This document shows positions 17,797 to 25,722 of a stretch of DNA of 64,000 nt, piece after piece. The position numbers and the translations under genes are program-made. Source of the DNA: Acidobacteriota bacterium (GTDB lineage: Bacteria > Acidobacteriota > Blastocatellia > Pyrinomonadales > Pyrinomonadaceae); assembly GCA_019239425.1 (NCBI GenBank), contig JAFAZX010000036.1:1-64000 (forward strand), read 5' to 3'. The notes beneath the pieces are model-generated. The model had not been told where the DNA came from. It did not search any database and worked only from the letters and a program-made list of their open reading frames with translations. Numbering within the stretch: the first letter of the stretch is position 1; the number at the start of each line of letters is the position of its first letter.

Positions 17797-18837
17797 CTAC
17801 CGCGCGTTGAGTATCGGATGATAGAGTTCAGAGACTCCCGCCAATTCACTCTCGAAGTAGCTGGCTCCGTGGCGACGACGTGCCCCGGATATCATGATGC
17901 GCAGTAGCTCAGACCAGTATGAGTCTAACCCGTACTGCTCGACTGCGACCGCAGCGCCAATGTCTTTGGTGAGCCGTTGCCTGATGTCGTTTTCCGCGGC
18001 AGCGAGCCGTTCCCTGACAACGGAGGATGCGTCAGACATACGAGGCATCGCAGGCATAAGGCGCGCACGTTCCTCAAGAACTGAGCGCACCGTCTCTTCT
18101 TCGTCATCGTAATAGTGCAGCGAGCCGCAGAAATGATGGTAGGCGCCCGGTTCGACTCCGAGACGCGTGGCCACAGCCTCGTGAATCATTGTGAGTAGAA
18201 AGATGTCATAAGGCATCACCATCAGGGCCGACTGCGAGCGCATGTAAGTTATGCACAACAGAACGCCGTCACGCAGCAGGAACTGTAAGCTTACGACGCA
18301 AGAGCAATCGCGCGTATCGGTAAAGAGATCGGCGGGAGAGAAAATTTGGATGACTGCGCGGCGGGTCGTCGGGTCATCTCTCAATCTCTCGATTGCCTTC
18401 GCGAACTGATCCCCGTTTTGAGAGGAGAATATTCGCGCGCCCGGGGCGGAAAAGAGGCAGATCCCGTCGTCGGAGAACCGCCTGCCGTGTGGATTGTAGA
18501 AGGATATTGCGTCCGCGTCGTTGGAGCCGGTCAGGACCCATATCGTGTTGGCGACTGCGTAGCCGAGGTCTACGGGGCGATGCCTCGAGTGGACGAGACG
18601 CTGGCGTGGGGAAGCGATGGAAAATGACGCCGGCGAGAGTTCCTTCGTCCCACGGCTTTTCTGACCGAAGGCCGAACCTACGGAGTACGGATCACGAACC
18701 CCGGGCACTACCTCTCCGCATCTGTGAAGCCGCGACAGCGAAGCCAGCCACGCCTCCTGAGCCGTCCCGAACGCGTCCGGCCCGACTGACCCTCCGACCG
18801 ACCCCGACTGTGTTGATCCGCTAGCTTGGAATGACAT
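17797..18837 (-). CDS. Divergent thymidylate-synthase-fold enzyme, possibly cytidylate-directed
   Basis: 346 residues. The TS core is recognisable: DDPTTRRAVIQIFSP (Arg159-Arg160, equivalent to E. coli R126-R127), SCVVSLQF with nucleophile Cys180 (C146), MRSQS (R200-S201, R166-S167) and GSLHYY (His241, Tyr243; H207, Y209). Deviations: His147 becomes Val, Asp169 becomes Ser203, and Asn177, which reads the uracil ring, aligns with Asp211 in MPYDIF. In T4 dCMP hydroxymethylase and in TS mutants Asp here favours cytosine nucleotides, so a (d)CMP-modifying role is inferred. N-terminal ~20 residues are Ser/Gly-rich. Its start overlaps the FAD gene end by 17 nt: one operon. Base composition is lower in GC than the neighbours. 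Confidence 0.75.
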   Translation of the reverse strand: MSFQASGSTQSGSVGGSVGPDAFGTAQEAWLASLSRLHRCGEVVPGVRDPYSVGSAFGQKSRGTKELSPASFSIASPRQRLVHSRHRPVDLGYAVANTIWVLTGSNDADAISFYNPHGRRFSDDGICLFSAPGARIFSSQNGDQFAKAIERLRDDPTTRRAVIQIFSPADLFTDTRDCSCVVSLQFLLRDGVLLCITYMRSQSALMVMPYDIFLLTMIHEAVATRLGVEPGAYHHFCGSLHYYDDEEETVRSVLEERARLMPAMPRMSDASSVVRERLAAAENDIRQRLTKDIGAAVAVEQYGLDSYWSELLRIMISGARRRHGASYFESELAGVSELYHPILNAR

Positions 18838-20899
18838 TCTTTTTGTCCAGACTCTGTAAAGTTTCTAGTTCGGCGTCGAACGAGGCTATCGTTTTGAACG
18901 TCAAGTCTCGGATAAAGCTCTCGAATACCTTATTTTCGACCTCGACGCTCTCATACTTCTCCACGAAGTCTATATCTTTTTTGGGCTCAGTGTACTCATA
19001 CCCGACGTAATCGGAAGATGAAAAGACCACCTCACCGGTCTCCTTCATAGTTTCGAGATTTTGTACGAACCCGTGGCATGCGGCGTACACGCTCTTCAGC
19101 ACTTGGTTGTCTTCAACGTCGAAGAAATCTCTCTGCGCAGAATCCATGAACAGTACGAGCGCGACGGGCGTCGGCTTGCCGACGCCGGCGGTCGGCGCGA
19201 AGAAAGGGCACGCCAGGAGTGATTGAACCCTTTCGTCAATGTCGCGCGCCTCCACCTTTTTGAGGGCCAAATAATTCCAGACCTCGTCGAATGTTTCGTC
19301 TCTCCGGACGATTACGGGTCTCCCCAGCCGGCAAGCCAGCCCCACTAAGCCGCCTTTCACCTCGAACACGCGACCGACGGCGCCTTCAGTACGAGTACCG
19401 GCGTAGCGGGAGATTTGTTGATAATAATCCTCGCCCTGGACGTTAATGAGCCGGTGAAGGGTGGCCCGGAATTGCAAGTCTACGGTTTTTCTATGGAGCA
19501 GCTTGATGATGTCGCTCAACGTTGACACGAACGTTGCAGCGATTGTCATCATCGCCGGCGGAACGAATTCGCGCCTCTCCCCCCCCAAAGAAGGGGCATG
19601 CTCCCACCAGCCCGCCGGCCAGATACGACTTGAGGTGTCGAATTGCTTCTCAGCCTCATGATTGGTCTTTAATCTCTTCAGCTCGTCTTCGCACTCCGCC
19701 GCCTTGAACACGGCGTCCCTGTCCGTGCCGTGACGAATAATAATATTATGCTTACGGCTCAGGTACCTTTTGTTTTTGATTACCACCCCGGAGGTTCCGT
19801 ATGGCTTGCAGCCGCCCGGGAGGTAGTCGAACGCGTTGAGCGCGTCCAGATTGTGTACGAGCAGGGTGTTGAATAGTGATGCTTTGTCGAGGCGAAGCGC
19901 ATACGACAGGCTTTTGGCCTCGCCATTCAGGACAGCTTCCGTGTCACGTCGGAGGCGGTTTTTGAGGCGGTCCCTGAGTTTACTCACCAAGCCCTCCTGA
20001 TACAGCTTACTGTATTGGTCGTAGAGCCAGGTGCTATTCTTCCCGCGACTCTCGTCTCCCCATTGCTTCTTGATTCTACGGAGGGCTGAAACCAACGCGA
20101 CATCATCGGAGTCAATCAGGTCCCGGAGGATGCGACCTTGGTTGAAACTTTCGATCCGAGCACGAAGCAGGTCGATCAGCCCTCCGTCTCCGGTGCCCGA
20201 GATTAAGAACGTGGCCTTTTCATTGGCCGAAGCACCCGGCTCGGGTTGGTTGAAGCTGTCATTGCGCCAGTACGAGTGGGTGAGCTTTTTATCGACCTGG
20301 CGTTCAACCCCGAACCCCACGGCGAAGATTACCGACGAGAACGACTCCGCCCCGCTCTTAGGTATTCCGCGGGAGTTACTCCACCTCACCCGCAACGGCT
20401 CCTCAAACTCGACCTCGACGCCCGTATGAAGGCGGAGTTGTCCCGCCGCCGGCGCCGCCAGAAGTTTTTGAAAGCCTTTCTCAAGTTGTTCGGTTACCTC
20501 AGAGGCCGTGCCCTCCCGCCAATTGAGTAAGGGAAGTTCCGCATACGGGCGTTCCGACCCGGGGTCGGGCCAGTCATACAGGTGTGGATGAACCCAGCGT
20601 GTGTCGCAGCCGTGCTGTAGGTGTAGGAGTATGGGGCGACGCTCGAATAAATAAATCTCATAACCCAGAGCCGCCGCGGCCGCGGCGGCAGTCACACCCG
20701 AGACGCCGCCGCCGATGACTGCGATCCTGGCCCCCGGTTGTAACCGCTTTCTCAACTGAATCGCGTAAAGAAGGTTTAGGGCTCGTACCTGCTGCTTGTA
20801 CAAGGTTATGCCGCCCTGAAAGGCCCCTAGAAAAAAGCGGTTACTGTTTTCGATAGGCTCGGCCAGCTTGAGAAATACATCGACAGGCTCAGCAGTCAT
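18821..20899 (-). CDS. FAD/NAD(P)-binding Rossmann protein with C-terminal GAF-like domain
   Basis: 692 residues. Residues 59-90 form a dinucleotide-binding beta-alpha-beta unit (IAVIGGGVSGVTAAAA, with Glu86 ending strand 2), as in amine-oxidase-like flavoproteins, followed by PHLYDWP and a later SSVIFAVGFG motif typical of the second FAD contact. The middle (about 250-430) is helical and charged. Residues about 470-640 look like a GAF sensor domain (EGAVGRVFEVKGGLVGLACR, then PVALVLFMDS). Reaction not identifiable. The gene overlaps the TS-fold gene and the pair is flanked by arginine genes on both sides, with lower GC, consistent with an inserted accessory module. Confidence 0.7.
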   Translation of the reverse strand: MTAEPVDVFLKLAEPIENSNRFFLGAFQGGITLYKQQVRALNLLYAIQLRKRLQPGARIAVIGGGVSGVTAAAAAAALGYEIYLFERRPILLHLQHGCDTRWVHPHLYDWPDPGSERPYAELPLLNWREGTASEVTEQLEKGFQKLLAAPAAGQLRLHTGVEVEFEEPLRVRWSNSRGIPKSGAESFSSVIFAVGFGVERQVDKKLTHSYWRNDSFNQPEPGASANEKATFLISGTGDGGLIDLLRARIESFNQGRILRDLIDSDDVALVSALRRIKKQWGDESRGKNSTWLYDQYSKLYQEGLVSKLRDRLKNRLRRDTEAVLNGEAKSLSYALRLDKASLFNTLLVHNLDALNAFDYLPGGCKPYGTSGVVIKNKRYLSRKHNIIIRHGTDRDAVFKAAECEDELKRLKTNHEAEKQFDTSSRIWPAGWWEHAPSLGGERREFVPPAMMTIAATFVSTLSDIIKLLHRKTVDLQFRATLHRLINVQGEDYYQQISRYAGTRTEGAVGRVFEVKGGLVGLACRLGRPVIVRRDETFDEVWNYLALKKVEARDIDERVQSLLACPFFAPTAGVGKPTPVALVLFMDSAQRDFFDVEDNQVLKSVYAACHGFVQNLETMKETGEVVFSSSDYVGYEYTEPKKDIDFVEKYESVEVENKVFESFIRDLTFKTIASFDAELETLQSLDKKNVIPS

Positions 20900-21086
20900 G
20901 CGCCCTTCCTCCGTTCTGGGTTGAGGTCAGAGACCGGCATCCTGAGGCGGATAAAATGTTTCGCAGCAGGTTTCTGACGCCTCAACGTTACTCAAATCCT
21001 AACCTGACGTTGGCCGCTCCGTGCCTTAACCGTGGTGCGGGAGAAGCAACGTTGGGGAGCAATTGCATCGGCACTTTGGGGCAATA

Positions 21087-21115
21087 ATTGTTAATAGATT
21101 TATCGGGCCGGTCAA
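21087..21115 (-). promoter_or_regulatory. Candidate promoter of the FAD/TS-like pair
   Basis: On the minus strand TTGACC (21115-21110), 17-base spacer, AACAAT (21092-21087). It would give a leader of about 180 bases before the FAD gene. The rest of 20900-21086 has no ORF or clear structure. Confidence 0.4.
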
Positions 21116-21123
21116 GTACAGGC

Positions 21124-21152
21124 TTGCGTCTGTGCATCTTTCCTGTTAGTTT
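21124..21152 (+). promoter_or_regulatory. Candidate argR promoter
   Basis: TTGCGT (21124-21129), 17-base spacer, TAGTTT (21147-21152). The predicted start (about 21159) falls immediately before the palindrome at 21162-21198, so a protein bound there would block transcription of argR. Confidence 0.5.
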
Positions 21153-21161
21153 ATGCATCTA

Positions 21162-21198
21162 TTCACCCGTTATGCACGATTGCTGCATAACGGGTGAA
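21162..21198. promoter_or_regulatory. 15-bp palindrome before argR, candidate ArgR operator
   Basis: TTCACCCGTTATGCA (21162-21176) and its exact complement TGCATAACGGGTGAA (21184-21198) with a 7-base centre. TGCATAA-like half sites are reminiscent of ARG boxes, and a partial extra half (TTATGCAT, 21151-21158) lies just upstream. It ends only a few bases before the GAAGG ribosome site of argR, so it could act as operator at DNA level or as an mRNA hairpin. Autoregulation by ArgR is inferred from position. Confidence 0.55.
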
Positions 21199-21209
21199 TT
21201 GTCGAAGGT

Positions 21210-21626
21210 ATGCAGAAGACGAAGCGCCAGCAGAAGATCATGAGCCTCATCCGCGCGCGCCGCATCGGCACGCAGCAGGAGCTGACCGCCCTGTTGGAGC
21301 GTTCGGGGTTCGTGGCGACGCAGCCGAGCGTGTCGCGCGACCTGGAGGAGCTGGGCGTCGTCAAGCACAACGGCCACTACACGCTGCCGCGCGCGGCCGA
21401 GGGCGCGGCGGCGCACGGGCTGCTGGGCTTAGACCCGGCGGGCGACTGCCTGGTCGTGGCGAAGTGCGAGCCGGGCCTGGCCTCGGCGGTGGCGGTCACC
21501 ATCGACCGCGCCAACCTCGACGAGATCGTCGGCACCGTGGCCGGCGAGGACACGATCTTCATCGCCGTGCAGGAGCGCAAGGCGCAGCGCGCGGTCATCA
21601 AGAAGGTTTGGGAACTGTTTGGGTGA
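21210..21626 (+). CDS. argR: Arginine repressor
   Basis: 138 residues, usual ArgR size. N-terminal winged helix (KRQQKIMSLIRARRIGTQQEL, then TQPSVSRDLEELGVVK recognition helix) and C-terminal hexamerisation/arginine-binding domain (CEPGLASAVAVTIDRANL, AGEDTIFIAVQE). Represses or tunes arginine genes when arginine is plentiful. It is the first gene of the rightward arginine cluster, with a palindrome directly in front. Confidence 0.93.
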   Translation: MQKTKRQQKIMSLIRARRIGTQQELTALLERSGFVATQPSVSRDLEELGVVKHNGHYTLPRAAEGAAAHGLLGLDPAGDCLVVAKCEPGLASAVAVTIDRANLDEIVGTVAGEDTIFIAVQERKAQRAVIKKVWELFG

Positions 21627-21629
21627 AGA

Positions 21630-21735
21630 GTAGGCAGCAGGCAGCAGGCAGCCGCTCCGCGTTGCGGATGTTGAAAGGTTAACCGGAGCCTTCGTTATAA
21701 AGGTACTTAACTGTCTATTGCCATCTGCCTACTGA
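21630..21735. repeat. Reiterated-word inverted repeat (GCAGGCA type) between argR and argG
   Basis: Left arm 21630-21651 is GTAGGCAGCAGGCAGCAGGC...; right arm around 21713-21734 (CTGTCTATTGCCATCTGCC...) pairs with it imperfectly, best at CTGCCTAC. Same word family as the elements at 55.3 and 62.1 kb. The loop (about 60 bases) shows no promoter I would trust. Confidence 0.55.
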
Positions 21736-21752
21736 TAAGGAAAGGGACGAGC

Positions 21753-22958
<1,206 letters not shown>

Positions 22959-22979
22959 CTGAAAAGGGGGACGCCGCCG

Positions 22980-24089
22980 ATGGAAGAGACGGGGACGAAG
23001 GTTTCGGTCGTGGAGGCCGACAAGATCGGTTCGGTCGTGTCGGGGCTGGGGCTGGGCCGCACGCTCGCGGCGACGGGCGCGCGGCGCGCGGCGCGCGTGG
23101 GCGACGTGGTCGCGGTGCGCGCGCTCACGGACAGCGCCACCTACAACCAGCTCGAACTCCCGACGGGCCGCCTGGCGAAGATCAACCCGGGCGACGTGCT
23201 CGTCGGCGCGTTGGGGAGCCGCCGCGCGCTCAAGGGCTTCGTCGGCGACGTGCCGGCCGAGGCGGGCGCGGGCGACCGCCTGCACCTCTTGAACATGGGC
23301 GGCGTCATCGGCTACTGCAAGGGGCACCACTCCTCGCTGAGCGACGCGATTGAGGTCGAGGTGCTCGGGTTCGTCGTCGACGAAGGACAGCGGGTCATGA
23401 ACATCGCGGACGGCGCGCTCGCGTTGCGCGAGACGCTGCCCGAAGGCTGCGCGCCGCTCGTCATCGTGGCGGGCGCGTGCATGAACTCGGGGAAGACCTT
23501 CGCGGCGACCGAGATCGTTCGGCAGGCGACGCGGCAGGGGATGCGCGTGGCGGCGGCGAAGCTCTCGGGCGTGGCCGCCCTGCGCGACACGCTCAACATG
23601 GCCGACCACGGGGCGGTGGCGACCGCGAGTTTTCTCGACTGCGGCCTGCCCTCGACGGTCGGCGTCGGCGACCTCGCGCCCGTGGCGAAGGCCATCATCT
23701 CGAAGCTCAACGAGTCCGCGCCCGACCTCGTCATCATCGAGCTGGGCGACGGCATCCTCGGCGGCTACTCGGTCGAGTCGGTGTTCGAAGACGAGGAGCT
23801 GCGCGCGGCGACGGCCGCGGTCGTCTTCTGCGCGTCGGACTACGTCGGCGCGTGGGGCGGCATCGAGCTCTTCCGCCGCCGCGGCATCGACGTGGACGTG
23901 GTCGCCGGTTCGGTCACCGACTCGCAGATGGGCGAGGACTACATCGCGACCGAGCTGGGCGCGCCGGCCGGCAACGCCAAGCGCGACGGCGCGCGGCTGT
24001 TCGAGCTGATTAAAAGAAAGGTGCTGGGTGCTGGGTGCTGGGTGCTGGGGTCGGATAGCGTAGAGGCCGATTGCGCGCCGAGATACTGA
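22980..24089 (+). CDS. P-loop NTPase of unknown function inside the arginine operon
   Basis: 369 residues. Residues 1-150 are a beta-rich region without recognised motif (LPTGRLAKINPGDVLVGALG). Then a P-loop GACMNSGKT with the pattern of MobB/dethiobiotin-synthetase-like NTPases (GKTFAATEIVRQATRQGMRVAAAKLSG), a likely Walker B LVIIELGDGILGG and a conserved FCASDYVGAWGG. Resembles the C-terminal half of DUF1611-type proteins; exact family uncertain. The last ~20 residues (KVLGAGCWVLGSDS...) are encoded by the left arm of the inverted repeat at 24021-24167, so the natural C-terminus may have been extended by repeat insertion. Position between argG and argC suggests a role tied to arginine metabolism, unproven. 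Confidence 0.7.
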   Translation: MEETGTKVSVVEADKIGSVVSGLGLGRTLAATGARRAARVGDVVAVRALTDSATYNQLELPTGRLAKINPGDVLVGALGSRRALKGFVGDVPAEAGAGDRLHLLNMGGVIGYCKGHHSSLSDAIEVEVLGFVVDEGQRVMNIADGALALRETLPEGCAPLVIVAGACMNSGKTFAATEIVRQATRQGMRVAAAKLSGVAALRDTLNMADHGAVATASFLDCGLPSTVGVGDLAPVAKAIISKLNESAPDLVIIELGDGILGGYSVESVFEDEELRAATAAVVFCASDYVGAWGGIELFRRRGIDVDVVAGSVTDSQMGEDYIATELGAPAGNAKRDGARLFELIKRKVLGAGCWVLGSDSVEADCAPRY

Positions 24090-24167
24090 ACGGAGTTTCA
24101 AGAAGGGCTACTGAAATGGAGGGCACGAACACGCAACCCAGCACCCAGCACCCAGCACCCAGCACCC
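24021..24167. repeat. Perfect 29-bp inverted repeat of GTGCTGG heptamers spanning a gene junction
   Basis: Left arm 24021-24049 is four tandem GTGCTGG heptamers; right arm 24137-24165 is the exact reverse complement (CCCAGCA repeats). The 87-base loop holds the stop codon of the P-loop gene (24087-24089) and the ribosome site and ATG of argC (24116). Both arms are translated: VLGAGCWVLG at the end of one protein and QPSTQHPAPST near the start of ArgC. In mRNA the stem would enclose the argC initiation region. Confidence 0.85.
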
Positions 24168-25201
24168 GCATTCGCGTCGGCATCTTCGGCGGGTCGGGGT
24201 ACGGCGGGGCGGAGCTTCTGCGCATACTGCTCTTCCACCCGCACGCCGATGTCTCGATGGTCACGGCCAACGAGCACGCGGGCAAGGCCGTGGGCGAGGT
24301 TCATAAGAACCTTTACGGGCTGACCGATTTGCGGTTCGTGAAGGCGCCCGAGGACTTCGAGAGCCTTTCCGTGCTCGACTGCGTCTTCCTCGCGCTGCCG
24401 CACGGGCAGGCTTTGGAGATCGCGCCGCGCCTGCCGACGGGCGTGAAGGTCGTAGACCTTTCGGGCGACTTCCGCCTCGACAGCGCGGACGAGTTCCGCG
24501 AGCACTACGGGCGCGAGCACACGGCCGTCGAGCTGCAGCGCGAGTTCGTCTACGGGCTGACGGAGTTCAACCGCGAAGAGGTCAAAAGTGCGCGGCTGGT
24601 AAGCAACCCCGGGTGCTTCGCTACGGCGACGCTGTTGGGACTCGGGCCGCTGGCCGCGTCGGGGGCGCTGAAGGGGCGGGTGGTGGTGGACGCGAAGACC
24701 GGCTCGTCCGGCTCGGGCGCGAAGCCCGCCGCGAACACGCACCACCCGCAGCGCTCCAACTCCTTCTACGCCTACAAGCCCTTCACGCACCAGCACGTGC
24801 CCGAGATCGAGCAGGCGCTGCGCGCGGTCGGGGCGGAAGGGCGCTGGTCGAGCGAGCTGGTCTTTATGACGCACTCGCTGCCCGTCTCGCGCGGCATCTT
24901 CGCCTCCATCTACGCGGAGCTGAACGAGGAGACGACGGCCGAGCAGTTGAAGGAGACGTATGCGGACTTCTACAGAGGCTCCTTCTTCGTCCGTTTAGTC
25001 TCCGGCTCGCCCGACATCAACTGGGTGAAGTCGACGAACTTCTGCGACATCGGCTTCGCCGCGCGCGGCAGTCAGGTCGCGGTCTTCTCGGCCATCGACA
25101 ACCTCGTCAAAGGCGCGGCCGGGCAGGCCGTGCAGAACATGAACCTGATGTTCGGCCTCGAAGAGAGGACGGGCCTGATGCTCGTCGGGGGGAACCCTTG
25201 A
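24116..25201 (+). CDS. argC: N-acetyl-gamma-glutamyl-phosphate reductase
   Basis: 361 residues from the ATG at 24116, which has AGAAGGG eight bases upstream. Rossmann motif VGIFGGSGYGGAELLR and catalytic region LVSNPGCFATATLLG with the active-site Cys, then HHPQRSNSFYAYKPFTHQHVPEIEQ. Reduces acetylglutamyl phosphate to the semialdehyde. The first ~18 residues (EGTNTQPSTQHPAPSTR) come from the right arm of the inverted repeat and are not part of the family fold; the conserved protein begins at IRVGIF. Stop overlaps the next gene's TTG start. Confidence 0.93.
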   Translation: MEGTNTQPSTQHPAPSTRIRVGIFGGSGYGGAELLRILLFHPHADVSMVTANEHAGKAVGEVHKNLYGLTDLRFVKAPEDFESLSVLDCVFLALPHGQALEIAPRLPTGVKVVDLSGDFRLDSADEFREHYGREHTAVELQREFVYGLTEFNREEVKSARLVSNPGCFATATLLGLGPLAASGALKGRVVVDAKTGSSGSGAKPAANTHHPQRSNSFYAYKPFTHQHVPEIEQALRAVGAEGRWSSELVFMTHSLPVSRGIFASIYAELNEETTAEQLKETYADFYRGSFFVRLVSGSPDINWVKSTNFCDIGFAARGSQVAVFSAIDNLVKGAAGQAVQNMNLMFGLEERTGLMLVGGNP

Positions 25202-25569
25202 GCGCGGAGAAGGAGTTCACGCCCGCGCCGGTCAAGCCCGAAGTCGCGTTCGACGTGGTCGAGAGGCTGGACGTGCGCGTGGGGACGATTGAGGCGGTCG
25301 AAGAGGTGAAGGGGTCGAACAAGCTTCTGAAGCTCACGGTGAGTTTCGGCGACCACCGGCGCACGATCCTGGCCGGGATGAAGCAGGAGCGCGCGAACCC
25401 GCAGGAGGTCGTCGGCCGACAGGCGCTCTTCGTCGTCAACCTCGCGCCGCGGCGGATGGCGGGCGAGGTCTCCGAGGGGATGCTCTTCGACATCGGCTAC
25501 GCCGACGGCATCAGGCCCGTGCTCGCCACGCCCGAAGGGCCTGTGCCCGACGGCGCGCGCGCGGGTTGA
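25198..25569 (+). CDS. CsaA-like tRNA-binding (OB-fold) protein
   Basis: 123 residues from a TTG at 25198 overlapping the argC stop (TTGA). EVAFDVVERLDVRVGTIEAVEEV, KLLKLTVSFGDHRRTILAGM, and NLAPRRMAGEVSEGMLF are the OB-fold hallmarks shared by CsaA and the C-terminal domain of methionyl-tRNA synthetase. Such domains bind tRNA or act as chaperone-like modules. Placement inside the arginine operon is unexpected; coupling to argC by overlap argues it belongs to the operon. Confidence 0.85.
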   Translation: MSAEKEFTPAPVKPEVAFDVVERLDVRVGTIEAVEEVKGSNKLLKLTVSFGDHRRTILAGMKQERANPQEVVGRQALFVVNLAPRRMAGEVSEGMLFDIGYADGIRPVLATPEGPVPDGARAG

Positions 25570-25610
25570 AAGTCTTAAGGCAAGTTTACTTGAGTGGAAG
25601 CGAGGATGGA

Positions 25611-25687
25611 TTTAACCACAGAGACACAGAGACACAGCTTAAAGACAATAGCTCAAGAAGCTGTGCCTCTGTGTCTCTGTGGTTAAA
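25611..25687. repeat. AGAGACAC-type inverted repeat between the CsaA-like gene and argD
   Basis: Left arm 25611-25640 (TTTAACCACAGAGACAC...) and right arm 25658-25687 (...GTGTCTCTGTGGTTAAA): 29 of 30 positions pair. The single A-C mismatch sits at a position that is compensated in two other copies of this family (26.9 and 56.9 kb). Confidence 0.85.
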
Positions 25688-25722
25688 AGCTTTTGCAAAC
25701 CGCTACGGTGACAGGAACCGAG

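Noticed and set aside
20900..21209. Prophage or attachment site at the FAD/TS-like insertion
   Set aside because: No integrase, tRNA gene or direct repeat flanks were found, so the boundary is described only by composition and gene content.
24021..24167. CRISPR-like or satellite array from GTGCTGG copies
   Set aside because: Four contiguous heptamers in one arm and complements in the other; no spacers, clearly an inverted repeat.
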